A DNA stretch of 8,568 bases from an uncultured Capnocytophaga sp. (GCA_905372595.1 CAJPPS010000049.1:1-8568), one strand, 5' to 3'. Shown: positions 1-6,917, counted from the first letter of the stretch. Program-made: numbers and translations. The notes: generated by a model from the letters alone, not told the origin.

Positions 1-378
1 ATTCATTTCTTTATCTAAAATAGATTTTTTCCCTTTTTTGTAATAAAATTTTTTAGTATTCAATATATTTTCATTATTATCATAAAATATAATATCAAGA
101 ATAACCCAATTTTTTTTATAAGAAAATATCTGTTCTTGTTCGATACGATTGCTCATAAGCCAAGTATTTTTCAAGATATTACCTTTTTCATCAAAAGAAG
201 TAATGCAGGTATAAACAGAATATTTTATCGTTTGAGCACAACGTCCTTTATAGAAACCTGTATTAGCTTCTACTTTTTTTACTTTTCCTTTTAGTTCATA
301 TTTTTCCCAATCGGTTTGCTGAGCTTGCAAGCTAAAAACAAATGTTAGGACTATAAAGGGTAAGAATATATTTTTCAT
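1..378 (-). CDS. Secreted YD-repeat-like protein, C-terminus beyond window
   Basis: The ATG is at 378 and the frame stays open through base 1, giving 126 residues with the C-terminus off the left edge. Residues 1-19 form a Sec signal peptide (MKN, a hydrophobic run, then SLQA) with likely signal peptidase I cleavage before Gln20, the Ala/Gly-Gln junction common in Bacteroidetes. The mature part carries LKGKVKKVE (29-37) and SFDEKGNIL, the motifs seen in the other family members in this window, so it is a fifth, divergent member. It has its own promoter and a very short predicted leader of about 10 nt. Product location is probably periplasm or cell surface. Function is unknown; the YD/Rhs-like pattern is read by eye. 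Confidence 0.82.
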   Translation of the reverse strand, partial: MKNIFLPFIVLTFVFSLQAQQTDWEKYELKGKVKKVEANTGFYKGRCAQTIKYSVYTCITSFDEKGNILKNTWLMSNRIEQEQIFSYKKNWVILDIIFYDNNENILNTKKFYYKKGKKSILDKEMN

Positions 379-395
379 AGGGTTCTTGTTTGATG

Positions 396-427
396 CAAAG
401 ATATGAAATAATTTGAAAATTAGCAAA
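396..427 (-). promoter_or_regulatory. Bacteroidetes-type promoter for the gene at 1-378
   Basis: On the minus strand, TTTG (427-424) is followed by a 20-nt spacer and TATCTTTG (403-396). This matches the Bacteroidetes housekeeping consensus TTTG / TAnnTTTG. Transcription would start near 389, about 10 nt before the ATG at 378. The rest of the 379-554 gap shows no further signal I can support. Confidence 0.75.
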
Positions 428-554
428 TTAGGGAAAATGTACAAGTAATAATGAGGTGGTAGGAACAAGGTGACAATGGTGATGATGCCTTACTTTTACA
501 CCTTTGAGTGAAAAAGTGTGATAGTACAGATACATATCTCTTCTTGATTTTTCT

Positions 555-1052
555 CTAACTCAAGTAAGTAACTATCGCCTCTCCCTTACTGGCTGCCGTA
601 GCAAAGAAAGATTGAAGTGCTTGAAAATGAGAATACAAATACTCAAAAATTTTCTCATTCCAATCCAATGAAGGGTATAATTTCTCCTCTTCATTCATTG
701 CCTCAGTATCGTAACGCGCTTTTAGATCAGCTTCTGTAAGTGAAGCTATTTTGCGATGAATACCCATTACTTGCTCAGGAGTAAGGTAATGAGCAGGTCC
801 GTAGCCTACATCCATATCTTCATCAAAGAATTGCGCACTGAAAAAGATACGATTTAGGCTATCTACTTCATCCTCAAGACTTCCAAAGGCAAATGCCTTT
901 CCAGTAAGCAGATATAAAATGACACCCCACGCTTTATCGATATCCATAGAATAAGCGTCATCTACTCTGTTTTCCAAAAAGAGATCAGGCTTATCTATAT
1001 AACTTTCAAGTTCCTGCTTAGAGATGCGGAGCAAATACATAATCATTCCCAT
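555..1052 (-). CDS. DUF1877 (YfbM-like) family protein
   Basis: This 165-residue protein has no signal peptide and is probably cytoplasmic. It matches the DUF1877/YfbM family from end to end: an N-terminal MGMI, the core DIDKAWGVILYLLTG (about 38-52), a G-Y-G-P-A-H-Y-L-T-P-E-Q segment in the middle and a C-terminal L-Y-P-S-L-D-W motif. Length is normal for the family. I chose the ATG at 1052 over the internal ATG at 1040 because MGMI is the usual family N-terminus. The gene begins 12 nt after the stop of the secreted YD-repeat gene at 1065 and has no visible promoter of its own, so it is probably the last gene of that transcript. The biochemical role of the family is not established. An immunity-like or partner role next to the YD-repeat genes is only a guess from position. 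Confidence 0.88.
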   Translation of the reverse strand: MGMIMYLLRISKQELESYIDKPDLFLENRVDDAYSMDIDKAWGVILYLLTGKAFAFGSLEDEVDSLNRIFFSAQFFDEDMDVGYGPAHYLTPEQVMGIHRKIASLTEADLKARYDTEAMNEEEKLYPSLDWNEKIFEYLYSHFQALQSFFATAASKGEAIVTYLS

Positions 1053-1064
1053 AGTTTTTAATAT

Positions 1065-1769
1065 TTAGTCGTAATAAGTAATTTTCCTGTGTGCAACATA
1101 GATAGGATAAGAAACATTCTCTCTATATATACTGCATTGAATCCAATTCCCTTTGCTATCATACTGATAAACATACTGATAAGTTTCTAAACTTTCGTTG
1201 TTATCATTAAGGTCATATCTCTTTTTCGTTTTTATATCACCATTGGTATTGTAAGTATATACTTCCTTATGATTGTCTTCCTCATCAATTGCATAATCAA
1301 ATTTTGTTTGTGTACTATCGGTATAGTAATAAGCTCTCACAGAAACCACTTCAATAGGATGATTTCTGTATATACAGATTGTTTTAGTAGGTGAAACAGA
1401 TTGGTATTCTTGTTCTTCTTTCAACTTACCTTTTTCTCGCATCATTTCCTTCCAAAAACTATGAGTAGTATCCGTCTCAAAAGTTATAAGTCTTTTTATA
1501 CCATCGTGAGAAATTACTACCGCTTTTATGGGATAATTGGAAGTATCGTATTTATATTGGGTAGTATATACCCCTTTTCTAGTAATGGAGATCACTCTTC
1601 CCTGTTCATCAAAAGAGTAGATAGTAGGAATATCAATTTGGTAAGTATCACTGCTCTCTACTGATTTCACTTTTCCTTTAAGCGACATACTTTTAGCTGT
1701 ATAGACGCTTTGTCCGTGTAAACTTATAGGCAATATTAGTACTAAAATCAAAAAAAGATACCTCATCAT
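1065..1769 (-). CDS. Secreted YD-repeat-like protein (paralog of 1781-2512)
   Basis: With the ATG at 1769 this is a 234-residue protein. Residues 1-19 are a signal peptide ending SLHG, with likely cleavage before Gln20. The mature chain has the family motif SLKGKVKS (29-36), then degenerate YD repeats: YSFDEQGRV, YKYD, YTYNTNGDI and YQYDSKGNW. It ends in RKITYYD. The N-terminal 11 residues match the upstream paralog exactly, and the downstream sequence stays similar. An upstream in-frame ATG at 1781 overlaps the stop of the preceding gene, but the equivalent codon in the paralog's leader is ATA, so 1769 (or 1766) is the better start. The preceding gene ends 11 nt upstream, which implies cotranscription. 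Probable location is periplasm or cell surface. Function is unknown; a DUF4595-like or Rhs-derived origin is possible. Confidence 0.83.
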   Translation of the reverse strand: MMRYLFLILVLILPISLHGQSVYTAKSMSLKGKVKSVESSDTYQIDIPTIYSFDEQGRVISITRKGVYTTQYKYDTSNYPIKAVVISHDGIKRLITFETDTTHSFWKEMMREKGKLKEEQEYQSVSPTKTICIYRNHPIEVVSVRAYYYTDSTQTKFDYAIDEEDNHKEVYTYNTNGDIKTKKRYDLNDNNESLETYQYVYQYDSKGNWIQCSIYRENVSYPIYVAHRKITYYD

Positions 1770-1803
1770 AAGATTATACATTAGTTGTAATAAGTTATTT
1801 CCC
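1666..1803 (-). repeat. Junction direct repeat, copy A
   Basis: This 138-bp segment covers the 3' end of the gene at 1781-2512, the intergenic bases and the signal-peptide region of the gene at 1065-1769. It aligns with 2415-2547 at roughly 85-90% identity by eye. Perfect runs include 1681-1705 (25 bp) and 1744-1773 (30 bp). A 6-bp length difference corresponds to two extra residues in the signal peptide. The shared unit crosses a gene boundary, as expected for tandem duplication. Confidence 0.85.
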
Positions 1804-2512
1804 TATGTACAATTTCAGGGTATTTATCTGGTATAGGTGTCTGAAAAGTTTGCTTCTTCTCTACCCAATTTCCCTGCCCATCATACACATACTCATAACG
1901 GTAGCTATTACTCACTTCACCTTTTTCGTCGTAGAAAGTAATCGTCGCTACCTCGCCTTGGTCGTTATAAGTATAGACTTCCTTTTTTCCATCTCGAAGT
2001 ATGTAATCAATTTTGCTATCCAAATAAGGTTTTTGGTAGTAAATCTCCTTCTCATCAATTACTTTTCCAGCAATGGTATGAGTTATTTTACAGTGAACAG
2101 GTGACAAATAATCTATTCTTAATTTCTCTGTCATCTTTTTATAAAAAGTAAGTTCTTCCCAAAAAGCCCCATTTTTAACGCGTATAAACATTATATCTGC
2201 CTTTATTTTCTCAGAATAGACATACTTTTTACCACCCGATAAATAGTGTTGATAACGATCATATTGATACACATACTTGATATCCGCTCCTATACTTTTC
2301 TCAGTGAGATCTCCTCTTTGGTTAAAAGAATAAAGCGTAGGGATAGGGCTTTGCATTTTCATAGTAGCTAATTTTTGAGGAGGATACGCATACTGAGTAG
2401 TTTCAGCAATGCTTTTCACCTTCCCTTTGAGCGACATACTTTTAGCTGTATAGAGATTTTGTCCACGTAACCCCATAGGCAATACCAAAATCAAAAAAAG
2501 ATACCTCATCAT
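1781..2512 (-). CDS. Secreted YD-repeat-like protein (paralog of 1065-1769)
   Basis: This 243-residue protein has a signal peptide MMRYLFLILVL...LRG with likely cleavage before Gln18. The mature part begins NLYTAKSMSLKGKVKS, nearly the same as in the next gene downstream, then diverges. Degenerate YD-type repeats are visible: YSFNQRGDL, YQYDRY, YTYNDQGEV followed by FYDEKGEV, and YVYDGQGNW. The tail is HREITYYN. Its stop codon shares a base with a possible upstream ATG of the next gene. Upstream lies an orphan tail fragment, and no complete promoter is visible in the 2513-2629 gap, so it is probably read from the promoter near 3550. Predicted to be exported; function unknown. Confidence 0.85.
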   Translation of the reverse strand: MMRYLFLILVLPMGLRGQNLYTAKSMSLKGKVKSIAETTQYAYPPQKLATMKMQSPIPTLYSFNQRGDLTEKSIGADIKYVYQYDRYQHYLSGGKKYVYSEKIKADIMFIRVKNGAFWEELTFYKKMTEKLRIDYLSPVHCKITHTIAGKVIDEKEIYYQKPYLDSKIDYILRDGKKEVYTYNDQGEVATITFYDEKGEVSNSYRYEYVYDGQGNWVEKKQTFQTPIPDKYPEIVHREITYYN

Positions 2513-2547
2513 AAGAGTTATATATTAGTTGTAATAAGTAATTTCCC
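2415..2547 (-). repeat. Junction direct repeat, copy B
   Basis: This 133-bp counterpart of 1666-1803 covers the last codons of the orphan tail fragment (2525-2547), the short gap and the first codons of the gene at 1781-2512. Perfect matches to copy A are at 2430-2454 and 2487-2516. The last 15-16 bp, encoding the ITYYN end, also resemble the end of the third copy at 1065-1080. Confidence 0.85.
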
Positions 2548-2629
2548 TTTTCGTAAAATAAATAACCGCCCCTTCCTGATATGAGTTGTTCAATTTCTCA
2601 TTTTCAAAATACACATAAATATATTTCTG
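2525..2629 (-). pseudogene. Orphan C-terminal fragment of a YD-repeat family gene
   Basis: Directly after the stop codon at 2632-2630, and in the same frame, 34 sense codons run to a stop at 2527-2525. The peptide starts QKYIYVYFENEK and ends TKREITYYN. This matches the C-terminal ends of the paralogs (YQYVYQYDSKGNW...RKITYYD and YEYVYDGQGNW...HREITYYN), although its GNW motif is degraded to LNN. It has no start codon or signal peptide. The upstream gene already has its own complete tail (EGNWIERTT...IRNIKYY), so this is the residue of a separate, mostly deleted copy and not the true end of that gene. Read-through of the single TAA would append it, but nothing in the sequence shows that this happens. 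Confidence 0.72.
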
Positions 2630-3514
2630 TTAATAATATTTAATATTTCTTATAGAAAGAACCCAAGGGGTTCCATCCTTGAAAGTAGTGCGTTCTATCC
2701 AGTTGCCTTCTTTATCGAATTTATACTTATAGGTTTTTTCTCCTGAGTTAATGACTCCATTATCTTTTCTATGGCTGATATTTCCTTTTTTATCATAGAA
2801 AGCGTTCAGTTCTCCAGCTAAATACTCTCCAAAATAAAAAGAAATACGGCTTAATTGTCCTTTACTATTATAGGAATAGCGAAAAATAGGGTCAGAATCG
2901 GAAGGAATACTGTCATTTTCATAGGTAATAACCTCTTTGATGTGTCCTTTTTTATCATATTGAATAGATTCGGCTGGGAAAATCCGTGTAATGAGCCCTT
3001 TTTCATAGATAAGAAGTTTTCTTTCTGGGAGCTTTCCTTCTTGGAATTTTTGATAATGAACTAAGCCCTCTGCTGTGGGTTCTTCAAATACCAATATATA
3101 GGTTTGTCGTGAAGTTTTTACCTTTGTTTTGACGAGAAATCCTTTGGAATTGTATTCGAATCGCAGTTTTGTAAAGTAATTATTTTTATAGAAATCTTCT
3201 TTCTCGGACACTTTTCCTTCGGGAGTAAAACAGACTTTATAATTTTCAGAAAAGTTCATAAATCCTAGCATTCGGTACAAGCCTACACTTTCCACGTCAG
3301 ATACTTCTTCATCTTCTGCCAGATTATCTGTGCGGATAAGGCTTTCAAAATTCTGTTGTTCGCTATCAAAAAAATAAGTTTTCTGTTCCATACATTTTAC
3401 ATTTCCTCTAAGCCCTTCCATATCTCGGTGAGAGAGAGATTTTTTGGGAACTATTATGGTTATTAGAACAATAACAACAGGAATAATAATTATAGCAAGA
3501 ATGATTTTCTTCAT
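2630..3514 (-). CDS. Membrane-anchored YD-repeat-like protein
   Basis: This 294-residue protein has residues 4-22 as an almost pure Ile/Val/Leu membrane segment after MKK, with no lipobox Cys and no clear cleavage site. It is therefore probably anchored by an uncleaved signal with the rest outside the inner membrane. LRGNVK (35-40) is the family motif. Five degenerate YD repeats follow in order: FEYNSKGFL, IQYDKKGHI, YSYNSKGQL, FYDKKGNIS and YKFDKEGNW. The end is IRNIKYY. The frame is open further upstream to an ATG at 3589, but the -7 promoter element at 3554-3547 lies inside that extension and MKK plus a hydrophobic run is a normal signal start, so 3514 is preferred. First gene of the presumed minus-strand transcript. 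Function unknown. Confidence 0.83.
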   Translation of the reverse strand: MKKIILAIIIIPVVIVLITIIVPKKSLSHRDMEGLRGNVKCMEQKTYFFDSEQQNFESLIRTDNLAEDEEVSDVESVGLYRMLGFMNFSENYKVCFTPEGKVSEKEDFYKNNYFTKLRFEYNSKGFLVKTKVKTSRQTYILVFEEPTAEGLVHYQKFQEGKLPERKLLIYEKGLITRIFPAESIQYDKKGHIKEVITYENDSIPSDSDPIFRYSYNSKGQLSRISFYFGEYLAGELNAFYDKKGNISHRKDNGVINSGEKTYKYKFDKEGNWIERTTFKDGTPWVLSIRNIKYY

Positions 3515-3546
3515 AGGAAACTTAATAAGTGTAAGAATTTCTTGGG

Positions 3547-3554
3547 CAAAGATA
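3547..3554 (-). promoter_or_regulatory. Probable -7 promoter element (TATCTTTG) for the gene at 2630-3514
   Basis: The minus strand reads TATCTTTG at 3554-3547, an exact Bacteroidetes -7 element. A start near 3540 would give a leader of about 26 nt. No TTTG lies 17-23 nt upstream; that stretch reads as a C/A-rich run. The nearest candidates are an ATTG 14 nt upstream and a TTTG 32 nt upstream. The promoter is therefore half-consensus. Confidence 0.5.
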
Positions 3555-3794
3555 ATAAAACCTTTTATCAATAGTGGGGAAAATAGCAAATAAATTCATT
3601 TTTTGAAGATATTTTAAAGAAAATCAAGATAAAATTGCTATGTTGATAACTTTTTTCAAAAAATATATATTTAAACTAAAGACAGGAGATGTTTGTATGT
3701 TGCTGAATTTCAATATTTTGCAATCATAAAAACAGCTAAGTATAGTAAAAATCACGATGTTAATAAAAAAATATTGAAAATAAGGCGATTGCGT

Positions 3795-3826
3795 TTTGTG
3801 TATTAAGGAAAAAGTTTGTATCTTTG
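3795..3826 (+). promoter_or_regulatory. Bacteroidetes-type promoter of the ribosomal operon
   Basis: TTTG (3795-3798), a 20-nt spacer and TATCTTTG (3819-3826) form a full match to the Bacteroidetes housekeeping promoter. Transcription would start near 3833, leaving only about 20 nt of A/T-rich leader before the rpsL ATG at 3853 and no room for a folded leader RNA. Confidence 0.85.
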
Positions 3827-3852
3827 CCCTCGCTTAAAAAAATATTTTATAA

Positions 3853-4266
3853 ATGCCAACAATTTCACAATTAGTACGAAAAGGAAGAGCTAAAATAGCC
3901 AAGAAGAGTAAATCGGCTGCTTTGGATTCATGTCCCCAACGTCGTGGCGTATGTACACGTGTGTACACCACTACCCCTAAGAAACCGAACTCTGCAATGC
4001 GTAAAGTAGCGCGTGTTCGCTTAACTAATGGTAATGAGGTCAATGCGTATATCCCAGGAGAAGGACACAACCTCCAAGAGCACTCGATAGTATTGGTAAG
4101 AGGCGGAAGAGTAAAAGATTTACCAGGGGTACGTTACCACATCGTACGTGGTGCACTGGATACTGCTGGGGTAAATGGAAGAACCCAAAGACGCTCTAAG
4201 TATGGAGCTAAACGCCCTAAACCAGGACAAGCAGCTGCAGCACCAGCTAAAGGAAAGAAAAAGTAA
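3853..4266 (+). CDS. rpsL: 30S ribosomal protein S12
   Basis: S12 sits at the decoding centre of the small subunit and monitors codon-anticodon pairing. The 137-residue product follows the family throughout: N-terminal PTISQLVRKGR, CPQRRGVCTRVYTTTPKKPNSAMRK (27-51), GEGHNLQEHS (69-78), RGGRVKDLPGVRYH (83-96) and SKYGAKRPK near the end. Lys43, Lys44 and Lys88, where streptomycin-resistance substitutions arise in other bacteria, are the wild-type residues. Asp89 is the residue equivalent to the beta-methylthiolated Asp of E. coli. The protein is about 13 residues longer than E. coli S12 because of an Ala/Pro/Lys-rich tail ending in GKKKK-like basic residues. It is the first gene of the operon, starts 34 nt after the -7 element, and has no Shine-Dalgarno sequence. 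Confidence 0.99.
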   Translation: MPTISQLVRKGRAKIAKKSKSAALDSCPQRRGVCTRVYTTTPKKPNSAMRKVARVRLTNGNEVNAYIPGEGHNLQEHSIVLVRGGRVKDLPGVRYHIVRGALDTAGVNGRTQRRSKYGAKRPKPGQAAAAPAKGKKK

Positions 4267-4294
4267 ATTTTTAAAAACCGTCTAAAACAATCAA

Positions 4295-4771
4295 ATGAGA
4301 AAGAGACAAGCTAAAAAAAGACCTCTTTTACCAGATGCAAAATATAATGACCAGTTGGTTACTCGCTTTGTGAATAACCTTATGTGGGATGGTAAAAAGT
4401 CAGTGGCTTTTAAGATTTTCTATGATGCAATTGACATTGTAGAACAAAAGAAGAATAACGACGAAAAAACGGCGTTAGAAGTGTGGAAAGATGCGCTTTC
4501 CAATGTAATGCCTCACGTGGAAGTACGTTCTCGCCGTGTAGGAGGAGCTACTTTCCAAATTCCGATGCAAATCCGTCCAGACCGCAAAGTGTCAATGGCT
4601 ATGAAATGGCTTATAGGATATGCGCGTAAAAGAAATGAAAAATCAATGGCTCAGAAATTAGCTGGAGAAATTCTTTCTGCTGCTAAAGAAGAGGGGGCTG
4701 CTGTTAAAAAGAAAATGGATACACATAAGATGGCAGAAGCTAATAAGGCTTTCTCTCATTTTAGATTTTAA
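4295..4771 (+). CDS. rpsG: 30S ribosomal protein S7
   Basis: S7 nucleates folding of the 16S rRNA 3' major domain (the head) and lines the E site. The 158-residue product shows the expected N-terminal basic segment (MRKRQAKKRPLLPD), FVNNLMWDGKKS, the beta-hairpin region VEVRSRRVGGATFQIP (about 76-91), RPDRKVSMAMKW, ARKRNEKSMA and the conserved end HKMAEANKAFSHFRF. Its length agrees with the family. It starts 28 nt after rpsL, in an A-rich context (AATCAA before ATG) with no Shine-Dalgarno sequence, and is cotranscribed with rpsL and fusA. Confidence 0.99.
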   Translation: MRKRQAKKRPLLPDAKYNDQLVTRFVNNLMWDGKKSVAFKIFYDAIDIVEQKKNNDEKTALEVWKDALSNVMPHVEVRSRRVGGATFQIPMQIRPDRKVSMAMKWLIGYARKRNEKSMAQKLAGEILSAAKEEGAAVKKKMDTHKMAEANKAFSHFRF

Positions 4772-4784
4772 TCAGTAAGGTAGT

Positions 4785-6905
4785 ATGAGTAGAGATTTAA
4801 AATATACAAGAAACATTGGTATCGCAGCACACATCGATGCCGGAAAAACAACTACCACTGAGCGTATTCTTTTTTATACAGGGAAAACGCACAAAATAGG
4901 GGAAGTACATGATGGTGCTTCTACTATGGACTGGATGGAACAAGAAGCAGAACGTGGAATTACTATCCAATCAGCTGCTACTACTTGTAAATGGAATTTC
5001 CCAACTGAGAATGGAAAACCTACAGCTGATGCTAAGGAATACCATTTTAATATTATTGACACTCCCGGGCACGTGGACTTTACTGTAGAGGTAAACCGTT
5101 CTCTTCGTGTGTTAGACGGATTGGTGTTCCTCTTCTCTGCGGTAGATGGAGTAGAGCCTCAGTCTGAAACTAACTGGCGCCTTGCAGACAACTACAAAGT
5201 GCCTCGTATGGGATTTGTTAACAAAATGGACCGTCAAGGTTCTGACTTCCTTAAGGTATGCCAACAGGTGAAAGATATGCTCAAATCTAATGCTGTGCCT
5301 ATCGTATTGCCTATTGGTGAAGAAGCAGACTTTAAAGGAGTAGTGGATTTGATCAAGAACCGTGCTATCATATGGCATGAAGAAACTCAAGGAGCTACTT
5401 TTGATATAGTAGATATCCCTGAGGATATGAAGGCTGATGTAGCCAAATACCGTGCGCAACTTATCGAAGAGGTAGCCGGATATGATGAAGGTCTTTTGGA
5501 GAAATTTATGGAAGATGAAAGCTCCATCACTGAAGAAGAAGTACACAAAGCACTTCGTGCAGCAGTAATGGATATGGCTATTATCCCAATGACTTGTGGT
5601 TCATCTTTCAAAAACAAAGGAGTACAGTTCATGCTTGATGCGGTATGCCGTTACTTGCCTTCTCCTTTGGATAAAGAAGCTATTGAGGGAACAAATCCTA
5701 ATACAGGAGAACCTGCTCTTCGTAAGCCTGCAGTAGATGCTCCTTTTGCTGCTTTAGCATTTAAGATTGCTACCGACCCTTATGTAGGACGTTTGGCTTT
5801 CTTCCGTGCTTACTCAGGACGTTTGGATGCAGGATCTTATGTATTGAACACTCGTTCAGAAAGCAAAGAGCGTATCTCTCGTATCTATCAGATGCACGCT
5901 AATAAGCAAAATCCTATTGAATACATTGAAGCAGGAGATATCGGAGCTGCAGTAGGATTCAAGGATATCAAAACAGGGGACACTCTTTGTGATGAGAAAT
6001 ATCCTATCGTACTCGAAAGTATGACATTCCCTGATCCAGTAATCGGTATTGCAGTAGAGCCTAAGACTAAGGCTGATGTGGATAAGTTAGGTATGGCATT
6101 AGCAAAACTTGCTGAAGAAGACCCAACATTCCAAGTAAAAACAGACCAAGCTTCAGGACAGACTATCATCTCTGGTATGGGTGAGCTTCACTTGGATATC
6201 ATCGTTGACCGCTTAAAACGTGAGTTCAAGGTGGAAGTAAATCAAGGAGAACCTCAGGTAGAGTACAAAGAGGCTATCACTGGCAAAGCTGATCACCGTG
6301 AAGTGTACAAGAAACAAACAGGGGGTCGTGGTAAGTTTGCTGATATCGTTTTCACTATGGAGCCTGCAGAAGAAGGTAAAGCTGGATTAGAATTTATCAA
6401 CGAAATCAAAGGTGGTAACATTCCAAAAGAGTATATTCCTTCTATAGAAAAAGGATTCAAAGAAGCGATGAAGAACGGACCTTTGGCTGGCTTTGAAATG
6501 GATGCGATGAAGATTACCCTTAAGGATGGTTCTTTCCACCCTGTGGATTCCGACTCCTTGTCATTTGAATTGGCTGCTAAGTTGGGTTACAAGGAAGCCG
6601 CTCGTGCTGCTAAAGCCGTACTTATGGAGCCTATTATGAAGCTAGAGGTAATCACTCCAGAAGAGAACATGGGGGACATCGTAGGAGACCTTAACCGTCG
6701 TCGTGGTCAGGTAAATGACATGGGCGACAGAAATGGCGCTAAGGTAATCAAAGCCAATGTACCACTTTCTGAAATGTTCGGTTATGTAACTACCCTTAGA
6801 ACCCTTTCTTCAGGTCGTGCAACTTCTACTATGGAGTTCTCACACTATGCAGAAACCCCTTCTAACATATCAGAAGAAGTTATCAAAAAAGCAAGAGGTA
6901 ATTAA
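4785..6905 (+). CDS. fusA: Elongation factor G
   Basis: EF-G is the GTPase that drives translocation of tRNA and mRNA and, with ribosome recycling factor, splits ribosomes. The 706-residue product has all GTP-binding motifs: AHIDAGKT (15-22), RGITI (57-61), DTPGH (92-96), NKMD (146-149) and a TCGSSFKNKG segment near 270. Domains II-V follow the G domain. Domain IV carries GGRGKFAD and the tip loop FHPVDS, with His585 at the position of E. coli His583. Domain V has EPIMKLEV, GDLNRRRG and PLSEMFGY. It starts 13 nt after rpsG, with a weak TAAGG 4 nt before the ATG that may be chance. No tuf gene follows; rpsJ comes next after 12 nt, the usual order in Bacteroidetes. Confidence 0.99.
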   Translation: MSRDLKYTRNIGIAAHIDAGKTTTTERILFYTGKTHKIGEVHDGASTMDWMEQEAERGITIQSAATTCKWNFPTENGKPTADAKEYHFNIIDTPGHVDFTVEVNRSLRVLDGLVFLFSAVDGVEPQSETNWRLADNYKVPRMGFVNKMDRQGSDFLKVCQQVKDMLKSNAVPIVLPIGEEADFKGVVDLIKNRAIIWHEETQGATFDIVDIPEDMKADVAKYRAQLIEEVAGYDEGLLEKFMEDESSITEEEVHKALRAAVMDMAIIPMTCGSSFKNKGVQFMLDAVCRYLPSPLDKEAIEGTNPNTGEPALRKPAVDAPFAALAFKIATDPYVGRLAFFRAYSGRLDAGSYVLNTRSESKERISRIYQMHANKQNPIEYIEAGDIGAAVGFKDIKTGDTLCDEKYPIVLESMTFPDPVIGIAVEPKTKADVDKLGMALAKLAEEDPTFQVKTDQASGQTIISGMGELHLDIIVDRLKREFKVEVNQGEPQVEYKEAITGKADHREVYKKQTGGRGKFADIVFTMEPAEEGKAGLEFINEIKGGNIPKEYIPSIEKGFKEAMKNGPLAGFEMDAMKITLKDGSFHPVDSDSLSFELAAKLGYKEAARAAKAVLMEPIMKLEVITPEENMGDIVGDLNRRRGQVNDMGDRNGAKVIKANVPLSEMFGYVTTLRTLSSGRATSTMEFSHYAETPSNISEEVIKKARGN

Positions 6906-6917
6906 TTTGTAAAGAAA

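Larger units (their letters stand above)
3515..3852. other. Divergent AT-rich intergenic region
   Basis: These 338 bases separate the leftward YD-repeat array from the rightward ribosomal operon. They hold the -7 element for the minus-strand gene (3554-3547) and the complete promoter for rpsL (3795-3826). Between about 3590 and 3790 the sequence is very AT-rich and I see no RNA gene, terminator, mobile-element end or coding signal. Confidence 0.7.

Noticed and set aside
498..519. Possible terminator hairpin after the DUF1877 gene (ACAC/GTGT with TTT/AAA)
   Set aside because: The stem is short and bulged and no T-run follows on either strand.
1401..1664. Plus-strand open frames inside the YD-repeat genes (also 1805-2104 and 2855-3064)
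   Set aside because: They lie opposite well-supported minus-strand genes and are hydrophobic or low-complexity shadows with no start signals.
1770..1781. Start of the gene at 1065 at the ATG overlapping the previous stop (1781)
   Set aside because: The equivalent position in the paralog's leader is ATA, while the MMRYLFLILVL start is shared; the upstream ATG looks accidental.
3515..3589. N-terminal extension of the gene at 2630-3514 to an ATG at 3589
   Set aside because: The extension contains the TATCTTTG promoter element and places a second hydrophobic stretch before a normal MKK signal start.
3590..3790. Possible small RNA or extra promoter in the AT-rich intergenic region
   Set aside because: No TAnnTTTG with a matched TTTG and only 4-bp inverted repeats such as TTGC/GCAA; nothing beyond base composition.
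3834..4070. 78-codon minus-strand frame over the rpsL start
   Set aside because: It is antisense to the conserved S12 gene and its promoter, with no recognisable protein features.
5112..5546. 144-codon open frame on the minus strand inside fusA
   Set aside because: It is antisense to the highly conserved fusA coding sequence and its translation has no family resemblance; a shadow frame.
6906..6917. Loss of tuf between fusA and rpsJ as an unusual deletion
   Set aside because: This gene order is ordinary in Bacteroidetes, where tuf lies elsewhere.
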